DNA of 21,432 nucleotides. Origin: Silene noctiflora. Taxonomy: Eukaryota; Streptophyta; Magnoliopsida; Caryophyllales; Caryophyllaceae. The position numbers and the translations under genes are program-made. The DNA lies in NCBI GenBank assembly GCA_009801015.1, contig VHZZ01005465.1:50463-71894 (forward strand), read 5' to 3'. The notes below the pieces were generated by a model. It searched no databases. It was not told the origin of the DNA and saw nothing but the letters and a program-made list of their open reading frames with translations. Of this stretch, positions 1-10,200 are shown piece by piece; the stretch's first letter is position 1, and each line of letters begins with the position of its first letter.

Positions 1-278
1 AACAGTCTCAAGATAATCTCTGAAATTACCTCCAAGCTGTGGGTGAAAACAAAGAGTACAAAACCAAAAAATTTGGCAGTATATGACTTCACCAATAGCA
101 AACCCACGCACATAAGTCAATAAATTCAGTTTTTTCTCAGTTGATGCTAGTGTATTATACCCAACACACAGACAAACATAGTATGAGAAGACAAGGAAAA
201 GACCAGTTGTCAACAACATCAATATAAAAAAAATTAGTTCAATTAGAAGATACAAAAGCAAACCTTGAATATCGCCAT
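1..278 (-). CDS. Probable 5' end of an unidentified gene, cut by the window edge
   Basis: I do not recognise this gene. On the minus strand an ATG at 278-276 opens a short exon (264-278, residues MAIFK) followed by a donor AAG/GTTTGC. A pyrimidine-rich acceptor (tttcacccacag) at about 38-37 precedes an open stretch, 36 down to 1, that keeps the frame and reads LGGNFRDYLETV before leaving the window. The intron would be 227 bp. The 12-residue peptide looks protein-like, but no domain can be named from it. The gene would be divergent from the GlnRS gene, with about 940 bp between the two first ATGs. The splice sites are plausible, but both exons are very short, so this is a guess needing transcript support. 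An alternative acceptor exists inside the left exon (aatttcag). Confidence 0.3.
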
Positions 279-305
279 CTTTTTTTCTCAGTTGATGCTA
301 GTGTA
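130..305. repeat. 25-bp direct repeat pair
   Basis: The same 25 bases (ttttttctcagttgatgcta plus gtgta) occur at 130-154 and 281-305, 151 bp apart and identical. The right copy covers the presumed 5' leader just upstream of the minus-strand ATG at 278. The left copy falls in its presumed first intron. Simple segmental duplication is the most economical reading. Confidence 0.8.
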
Positions 306-582
306 ATCAAATTTTGAGTTTAGTTTCAAAGTCATTGACGGAATTTATGAAGTGTTGCGATATACCTATTGTTTCATATGAAGGATTATATTGTGATGTA
401 AATTATTGTCACAAATATAATTTTTTCTTATTATATAAATAATGTAAATTTATAAACAAAATGAGTTACGAGTACTATAGTTAGAGACAAGTAAAAATCG
501 GGAAACGAGGATAGATACAACTGCTTTTCATTAAGATAATGGTATCTGATTTAATTGTAATACGGATTCAACTACCACTTGA

Positions 583-1210
583 TTATAATAATACAAACTA
601 TTTCTTATTACATAGGTACATGTCTTTATCACATGGAAAATACTTGGATCTGTTTTTCAATTAAAACGGAAATTACCGTCTTAAACAAAAATTCATGGTA
701 GTATAATTCTTTCGTTTCCATTTTGGGAGCCCAACTTCTTATTTAACTCGTTTTAAACTTAAAACGGATTAGATAATACTCCGTATATTAATACGAGTAA
801 TAAAAAAGAAAGTTCTTTGAAATAGCAAAATGATTATCCAAATGGGTAATATTTATAATTTATAATTTGTCTTATTCTTAAACGGATATACCCGTCTAAC
901 GGTCTCAAGAGTGACCGATTGGGAAGGAAGTCCAAGCAGTCGTTCTCATTGTTTTAGGTCTGAAATAACTGTACACACTTGCTGAGTATTGAATTATGAG
1001 TGGAAAAATACAACTACTCTTCCTTTAAGATAGTAATATCCATTTTGGTGGAAAAACGACTCCGAATTACTTCGTATCACTTAATGATAATAAAACAAAT
1101 TATTTGAGTCCGTTTACAATTAAAACGAATATTACCGTCTTAAACAAAATTCGTGATAATAACTTCGTATCAATTTTGGAAATTCAGGCAGCCGTTTTCA
1201 TTGTTTTAGG
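583..1210. repeat. Diverged direct repeats in the spacer upstream of GlnRS
   Basis: A segment around 658-694 (caattaaaacgg, ttaccgtcttaaacaaaa) recurs at 1117-1152 with a few changes. Its upstream flank (ataataatacaaactattt versus ataataaaacaaattattt) also matches. A second pair, 935-958 and 1186-1210, shares agcagtcgtt-cattgttttagg. The spacing differs between pairs (about 459 and 252 bp), so the duplication was followed by insertion or deletion. The remaining part of 306-1215 is AT-rich, with no gene and no clear TATA box. Confidence 0.6.
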
Positions 1211-1215
1211 ACAGA

Positions 1216-4200
1216 ATGAGTAGGGTTTTAAACGTTTTTATTAAAAACCTCGCACTCGAACCTCGTCGCATAGGAACGTCTCTCTTCTCTTCCACACCAA
1301 AGATGGCGACAAAATCATCGGAAATTGCCGATAAAACTGCTGATTTATTCATCAAATTAGGGTTNGACGAACGAACTGCGCGCAATACATTAGCTAATGC
1401 TAAAGTTACCAATAATCTTCTTGCTGTAATTCACGAGGTATTTCTTCTTTTCTCTTAGAATCACATTAATTATTCTGCCGAATCATTGCGTTCTGGAAAA
1501 TTTATTGTTTTTTGTTTGATTGAATAATTAGGCTGGTGTTAGCGATGGTTGCAATCGAACTGCTGGAAATCTTCTGTATACGGTGATTGTTTTGTTTGTA
1601 TTTTGTTGAATTTCGAATCGTTTTAATTGTCAGTTTATTAGTTCAGTGATTTAGGGTTTTAATGTTGATTTTAGTATTTGTTTGAAATTGCAGGTCGCGA
1701 CTAAATTTCCGGCGAATGCGTTGGTGCATCGACCGGTTTTAGCTGAGTATGTTGTGTCGTCAAAGGTTAACAAAAAATCTATTTATTTCTCGCCGTGTTT
1801 GCAATTTATCTTGCTGGTAGTGTCGGCCGCTTTGTTATTATTAGCAAACGTTAAACACTATTAATCAATTGGTTGAATATTTGAATGTATTGGGCGGTGT
1901 TTAACTTAATAGAAAATGGTAACCATTGTGGTAGTGAATCTGTAAATATCGTTATTGTAAATTTTTAATTTATTGTGATTATTGCGTGTCAATGATTGGT
2001 GCTGTGATATTGTTCTTAGCCGGACGAAAGTAGATGTAATCTTCATATGAAAAAAAGCATCATGAGATCCAACATATCTAATTATAGAGAGTGACTTCGT
2101 AATTACTTGTGAATGATTCATAGAACTTTTATTCTATGGTAATGTTGACTTGGGGTGTTAGATGAAATTACCAAACTCAATGTAGCAATGATCCCACTAT
2201 TTTACCATTACTTGAGGATGTGAATTGACCTTGCTTAATTGAAGTAAAATAGGTAATTTGAGATAAATGGAGTTATGTATATTCCTGTTATGTAGTTCCA
2301 AGTTTCGAACTCTTTTTCTTTCTTATCGCAAATATCTGTGTTTGTTGTGCCTGCATGGCTCAATTAAGCGTGTGATCGATCTCTCTTTTAAGCATTGTTT
2401 TTACTTTTATGTAGATTAAGACTCCAGCTCAGCTAGACGCTGCGTTCGCTTTTTTTTCAAGTACTGGTCCTGACAATTTTGACCCAAGTGAATTTGAGAA
2501 AGCCTGTGGAGTTGGTAATTAGATTGTTTATCCCTTTGATATTTCTTTTATTGTTATAACTCTTCTAAAATTGTGTTTTCATCTTTTTTCTTGTTTGATA
2601 CCCATTGAAGTTTCAATACTGAGATTTTTTTTTCTCACTCAGGTGTTGAGGTTTCAAATGAAGAGGTTGAGCGTATTGTTGGTGAAATATTTGAGGAGAG
2701 CAAAGTGACGATTTTGGAGCTGCGTTATAAAACAAATGGTTGGTAAACTGACTATGCGTCGAATTCTTGATGATGTTTTACCGTTTGATTTGGTGTTGAG
2801 TAGATTTGAGAGCCAACAATTAAATATTGGAGTATGTTCTAGTACAATCCATTTAGATTTCAAAGTGACATCTTAACCATTTACTCGGGAGAATCAGGTT
2901 CCCGTAACTCCGTAAGACATCATTTCAAAATTCTTGTCAATGCTTAGACTGGCAAATGATAAGTTGTGTTACATGTGTTGTTGTTGAGATTTTCTTTTTC
3001 TTGTTCTCTACATCTAGGTGCTGAAAATTGAGTACTAGATATTGAACAATGATTGGTATGTTATAGATCTTTTCAGAGATATTACTATTCAACAAACACA
3101 ATATCAACCCACTTTAAGAGTTTAAGTCACTTTTCACGGGGCCTGAGAAGATCCAGTATTACACAGCCTTAGGTCTATGAAGTGGAGACCAATGGATCGT
3201 AAATAAAGAGAAGTCAAAAAATAGGTTTCTAACGAGAAAGGATAGATTCAGTTCAATTTTAGTTCGGGACATTCACTTGTATTTTGATGTTCATTATTGA
3301 GAATGAAGTGATTAAGTATTCTTAGAAGACAGTTTCTTGTGTCATAGTCATAGGTACAGTGCTTTAAAGTCTATACAGCTATACCACTTCAAAAATAGTT
3401 TTTTTTTTTTTTTTTTTTGAAAGTGGGACCATCTAAGGATATCTGGTCGTTGAGAACTGGAACACAGTGCAGCTTACGAGTGCTGAGATGATATTTTGGG
3501 ACACTGGCAGTTGCAGAAATCAGCAATTAATTCTTATTTATTATCAAATATTTATTTTAAACACTATTTGATAGAGATGTAGAAGATGAGGAAATGCTGA
3601 ATTTTTTCGGAGTTCTCTGATGTTTGTGGATGTCTTTCTCTTTTATTCTTCTTTAAGGGTTTCCACCTGTTGTAGGGTGGTTAATGAGTTATTATTGTTG
3701 CTTAAAATAGCTTTACCAAACGTTCTCTTTACAGAAAACATCGTCTATGGATCTATCATAAATTATTTATGCTGTCTTTCTTGAGTAGCTACTTACATAT
3801 TGTATTTTTTCTTTATCAGTTGGTGATCTGTTCAAACGTGTTCGCGAGAGACAGCCATGGGCTGATCCAAAGATTGTCAAGGTTCACATTTTCACTCTTT
3901 CATCGATTATAAATGTTGATGTACAATAAAATTTTAAGTTCTGACCTCAATATATGTTTCATATTTATTTATTAACTGTTATTGTATTGTTTATTGGTCA
4001 TCCGTCCTTGTCCAGCAAGTTATAGATACTAGGCTGCGTGAATTACTGGGTGAAAGGACTGCTGCTGATGATGAAAAGCCAGTCAAAAAGAAGAAGGAAA
4101 AGCCAGCTAAAGTTGAGGTTCGTGTGCTATATTTCTACTTTCCGTAGATTGAAGATTGGAGCGTAGAATTCAATGTGTCATTTGCTTATCTTACTTAAAT

Positions 4201-7200
4201 ATTTCTTAGGATCACGCAGCAGCTGCTGCTGCCGCTGCTGCTCAGCCTTCTGAAGAGGAAACTAATCCGTTCACCATCTTCCCTTCACCAGAAGAGAATC
4301 TAAAGGTAGCTGAGAAATTTTACGAAATAAATATGTTTTCCTTATTGCTGTTGAAAGTTTGAATTTTTTGACTACATTTTTGCTGCAGGTACCAATTAAA
4401 TGGTTAAGTTGGCTGTGTACATGTGTTATATTGAGAAACAAATTCATGTTGTGAGAATAGGGTGCTTGTTTTGGACTTTTGGTACATGCTTGATGCCATC
4501 TGCCAACTTCCATTTCAGGTTCATACCGAAGTTTTCTTCAGTGATCGTCCTGTCTTAAGAGCTTGCAATACGAGGGATATAATTAAGAAGCACCTAGAAG
4601 TGACAGGGGGAAAAGTTTTTACTCGCTTCCCACCTGAGCCTAATGGTTATCTTCATATTGGTCATGCTAAGGTAATTTTCAAGTTTTGTCATGTGAAAAT
4701 TTTAAACCTTTGTTATAAGTGTCGTATTAAGTTATATCTATTCTTCCAGGCGATGTTTATCGATTTTGGATTGGCAAAAGACAGAGGTGGACATTGCTAT
4801 TTAAGGTTTGTATTTGTGGAATTTTGCGATCATTGCCTACTCAAACTCTATGACATGTGAAGTAATTTATAACTGTAGGACTCTTATAGAAGCTCATAAC
4901 ATAAAGTCTATGATAGTTTTAACTATTTAGTATGCTAATATTTGGCAAGGTTTGCTGTTTGTCTATAGATATTACTCCTATTTTATATTTGGTCTCCTAC
5001 TTCTCTTTTGAGGTGAATGTGAGACACTGCTACCATAATAATCAAGTATGACCCTAGTAGAGCACAGTCTTGGTGACTGGTGGCTTTGAGTAGAAGGTAG
5101 ACGAGAAAGTAGTGTAAGTATGAACTGTCTAAGAATTGTCTTTGTTTCTCGATCTCAGATTATTTGTCATTGTCCATAAACCATGATAAATATATATGCA
5201 GTAATTAAATGCTTTGGGGGAGTTTCTCGTTATGTTATTATTCAGTGTTAAAAGAAATTGGATTCTCCAATTTAAGCATTCACAGTAACATGCAATTGGC
5301 AAAATCTATGATCACCTTTTATTTTATTTTTTATTTTTCTTCCATGAAAGTAACATTCAATTGGCAAAATCTATGATCACCTTTTATTTTATTTTTTATT
5401 TTTTATTTTTTATTTTTCTTCCATGAAAGTTACATTGGTGTTTCTTGATGATTAAGTATGTTTATGGTATATTAGTTAGTTTTGCAAACTCCTATCTGTA
5501 TAGTCATTTTGGCGAGTACCATCATTTTTACGTATAGTTGTGCTGGTAAGTACTTTATGCTCTCTGAAACGCATGCATATTGTGCCATTTAGGTATGATG
5601 ACACAAATCCTGAGGCTGAGAAACAAGAGTACATAGATCATATTGAGGAGATAGTTGGATGGATGGGATGGGAGCCTCACAAGGTATGCTATGTCTTCTA
5701 TAAACCACTGATGTACTACTTTGCAGTTATCTATTCATAGTCCTAAATTTTAATCCGTGTTACAAATATGCAGATAACTTACACTAGTGACTATTTTCAA
5801 GATCTGTATGATCTAGCTGTTGAACTCATAAGGAGGGGTCATGCTTATGTTGACCATCAGGTTGGCTTACATTTCTGTTGATATCCCTTCTTTTCCCAGC
5901 CTCTGACTGTCTTTAGACATGCGGGTTCATTTTTTTTGAAACGAGTTATCTCATCTCATATTAAAAAAGGTAGTGGTATTATATACTGTCTGTTTGCCAT
6001 TACTCTTGACTCTGACATAGACTACAATCAAAGTGTCGTAATGTCTTGATACGGGTTGCAAGGCTCTTTCTCTCTTATGTTTGATGGGCTGTGAAAGTTT
6101 ATAACTTATTGTTCGGTTGCAGACGGGTGATCAAATAAAGGAATACAGAGAGAAGAAGATGAATAGTCCTTGGAGAAACAGACATTATACGGAATCCTTG
6201 AAGCTTTTTGAAGAAATGAGAAGGGGAATGATTGAGGAAGGTAAAGCAACTCTCAGGATGAAGCAGGATATGCAAAGTGATAACCCTAACATGTATGACC
6301 TCATTGCATACCGTATCAAGGCAAGTTTTGACAAGGATCTTCATTGATTTTGACTTGTTCAGAAACTTGTATCAACATGTTAACCTTATTTTTTCTCTCG
6401 TGTGCAGTTTACACCTCATCCTAAAGCTGGAGATAAGTGGTGTATATACCCTAGCTATGACTACGCTCACTGCATTGTAGATTCTCTTGAGAATGTAACT
6501 CACTCGGTGGGTATTTCGTTATCTATCAGTCTATCACTCATCTCTGATTACTCTTACCTTACACGGAGTATATAAATGTTTTTATTCATTTTTGGTGCTG
6601 GATGCTTCTGCCCAACTGCTGCTGAGTTGGGTTTATGCTGTTATAGCTTTCCTGCTGTTGTTGCTTCACCTTTTCTTGAATTTTTTTGTTTAAATGGCCT
6701 GTCTACATTATTTTAGTTCTTATGAAAACTTTGAAGGTTACATTATTTTAGTTCTTATGAAAACTTTGAAGGTTGCGTAGAAGACGGTATGCACCTCAAA
6801 GATTCTAGAAATGTAATTTTCGGAGGACAAGAATCTCCTTGGGTTTCCGTTGCTTGTTCTGGAAATTTTGAGCATGAGTGTTGCTTTTTGTAAAAATTTA
6901 GATGCCCTAGGAATTTTAAGTGCTGTCAAATCTTTGTAAGTGTCTACAACTAAATGATAGATATTTTCCCCAGAGGATAATGCAACTAATTATACATCTA
7001 TGATTCGTAGGCACAAGCTTTCGAAACAGTTCGATTTCAACTGAAGAACTCTGCATCATTACTGTGAAGCCTCCAGAATCTTTTTTTGTTGTAGTGCCTT
7101 AGTTGATTAGAATTACGAAGTAGACACGAATCAGGAATTTGGAATTAAGTCAACATTTTTTTTTTTACTGCTGGAGGCTAGTATATGTCGTTCTGCTGGT

Positions 7201-10200
7201 CTTTTAGTTTCTAAGCACAAGTTCTTTTTATCAATCTTTGATAGACTTTCAAAATTTCTTGTGCGGGGTTGTAAAATAAGTAATTGCAAGGTTTCCAGTG
7301 ACTTTCCAAAGAAGAAGCTTTCAAAAAGGAGCTAATGTGCATGATTGAATGTTGCTTGCTTTTTTAGTTGAATGGTATTGCTCTTGAAAATGCAACAATT
7401 ACATAAAAGTTGGATAATAACATGTGGTAGCAAGAGTCAAATTGATGTATACCTAGAGTCTCAAGGAGCAATGCTTGCTGCCGACGTTGTTAAAGCTGCC
7501 TCTTATGGTAGCTGCATAATGCAAGTGCGATAAAGGTTTTTAGTTTGTACAAGGATTGTGCAAATGTGTTTTAGCAACATAGAGGATGTTTACTTGTATA
7601 TATCTTCCATTCTCCCCTCTTAGAACATGCGGTGGGAATTGTGCACTTACTGCGCTCTCAGTTCTCACAAAAAGTTCACACAGAAAGGACTGTGGGATGA
7701 CATTTCTGGGAGTGTGAATACCTATATATTTTCTTGTAGGTTTATGTGTCACTGACTGCATTTCCGTTGTGAACAAACGTTCTTTTTCTATAGTACTTGT
7801 TATTATTTGTAATGGGTTAACAGGGAACATTGAATGTGTGTGACATAATTTTGGATGCACAAGTAATGATGGACCTTTTAATGGATGATGTATGATTGTG
7901 TTCTTATTTTTGTTCCAACCTCATTTCTTAATGCAGTTGTGCACATTGGAATTTGAGACCCGGCGTGCTTCCTATTACTGGTTACTGCATGCACTTGGGA
8001 TTTACATGCCATATGTATGGGAGTACTCACGTTTGAATATTACAAACACAGTGATGTCAAAGCGTAAAGTAAGTTTTTGAATCCAGTGGTTACTAACTTA
8101 CTTTTGGCATTAAAGTCGTCTTATACACCTAGGTGTAAACTTAAAAGGACATGATTTCAATGTTGTTTACAGCTGAATCGTCTGGTTACCGAGAACTTTG
8201 TTGATGGGTGGGATGATCCACGGTTGATGACTCTAGCTGGTTTGCGGCGTAGGGGTTTGACTTCAACAGCTATTAACGCTTTTGTTCAGGGAATAGGAAT
8301 TACTAGGAGGTAATATCATGTCTTTTTTTCTCATCCATATCCAAAGAAGAAGAAAAAACCATGATGAATTAATGTCGTTAAATTTTTATTGCATGAGGTG
8401 AAAATTTTCCCATTAACCATCTAAACTGATGCTGTTAAAATTTGAGGAGTTCCAGAGTTTCTTATGTAATAACAGTACACGATATAAAAATGTTCATGTT
8501 CACAAAAGTAGAAAAGTTTAGCTTGCATGTTGTTTTTCCTTCTGATGTCAGAATCTTTTTGTTTATTTTTTTTTGTTACAGTGATAATAGTTTGATTCGT
8601 TTGGAAAGACTCGAGTATCATGTTAGAGAGGAGCTAAATAAAACAGCTGCTCGGGTGATGGTTGTCTTGCATCCCATAAAGGTGTGTACTCTGCTTTTTC
8701 ACAATCATGTTGCAATATTATTCCTAGTCTTATCTGCCTTTTGTTTCAGGTTGTTATTACCAATCTAGAAGCTGGGAAAGTGATTAATCTTGATGCCAAG
8801 AAGTGGCCTGATGCTCAAAATGATGACACCTCAGCGTATTACAAGGTCAGCATCAATAAGCTTTGGTTTTACCCCTAATGTTTTGTATGATGTATGGAGA
8901 AACACTTCAACCTCTTGAATATATAATAGGCCTGTACTAGTTAATATATTTAGTTTATTTGTTTTAGTTTGAACCTGAACATTTTTGCTGCGTAGGCCTC
9001 ACCCAATACTTTTCCGGGATTCATCTCAGGTACCATTTTCAAGAGTTTTGTATATTGAAAGGTCTGATTTTCGGATGGAAGATGCAAAAGATTACTATGG
9101 TCTTGCTCCTGGGAAGTCTGTCTTGCTAAGGTATGTGGGAATATGAAACATACGTTGTTATCTACTTATCTGTGAAAGGATGGTACATCTTAACATGTGT
9201 GAACAAATGCAGATATGCATATCCAATTCGATGCACAGACGTAGTGCTTGGAGATGACAATGAGACAGTTGTTGAAATTCGGGCTGAGTATGACCCTGAC
9301 AAGAAAACAAAACCTAAGGTTTGCTCTTTCTCTTTTCATACACTACCGCTGTTAATTTTATCACTTAAAGCCAACTTCAAATTGATTTAGTTCTAGACGA
9401 TTGGGATTTCTAGACATCAGAGTGATATTCGTTATGCTTTTACTATTAAAGTTTAGGACGTTAATTGTACCGCTTAATCTTTATGTGATGGCTTAAAGAA
9501 TGTCTTAGTTTGGACTGCTTCAAGTTTTAACGAGTGTTAGTGCAATAGTTTTCTTGAGGCCATTTATTTAGCTTATGTTATTTGGCTGAAAAAGGTCGTC
9601 TAGATACTTCCAACAATCTCCACAATGCCACCTTTGAACATACTACATCATATTATCATCATTGACGTGGTCAATTAAAAACTACTCCCTCCGATTCTTA
9701 GGGGACACGTTTGAACAAAGTTTGAGTATGGTTTGCGTGGCTACAATTCAATGTTGAGATTATGAGATCCATCGCCGACTCACACCAATTTGAATTCCTT
9801 AATTTTTGTACAATGTAAAATGGAGCATTTTGCAAGATTGGGTGGGAGTAATGTTAATTGGAGGAAATATGGAACTTGAATATTTTAATAACAGATATGT
9901 GCCACTGTTTGCCTATGTATTTTACGTGGGACTGATAATTCAACTTCTCCTTTCAGGGTGTCCTACATTGGGTTGGTGAACCTTCTCCAGGTGTCGATCC
10001 AGTCAAAGTGGAAGTCCGACTGTTTGAGAAACTCTTCCTTTCTGAGGTTCATTTCTTTCCCTCTGTTTTCTTTCTTTCACATGAGCCCATCAAAATTTCT
10101 AATGTGTGGTTTTTTGTTTTGTTTTAGAACCCTGCTGAACTTGATGATTGGCTGGCTGATTTAAATCCCAATTCAAAAGTTGTCATACCAGATGCCTTAG

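Noticed and set aside
1206..1412. Minus-strand open frame opposite GlnRS exon 1
   Set aside because: A shadow of the coding exon on the other strand, with no splice or family support.
3400..3419. Poly-T run as a retrotransposed poly(A) tail on the minus strand
   Set aside because: No adjacent gene-like sequence or target duplication; simple intronic T-run.
4462..4860. Plus-strand 132-residue open frame
   Set aside because: It is GlnRS exon 9 and part of exon 10 read through introns 8-10, not a separate gene.
7540..7860. Minus-strand 106-residue frame in intron 14
   Set aside because: No recognisable motif; it lies in an intron and is best explained by chance.
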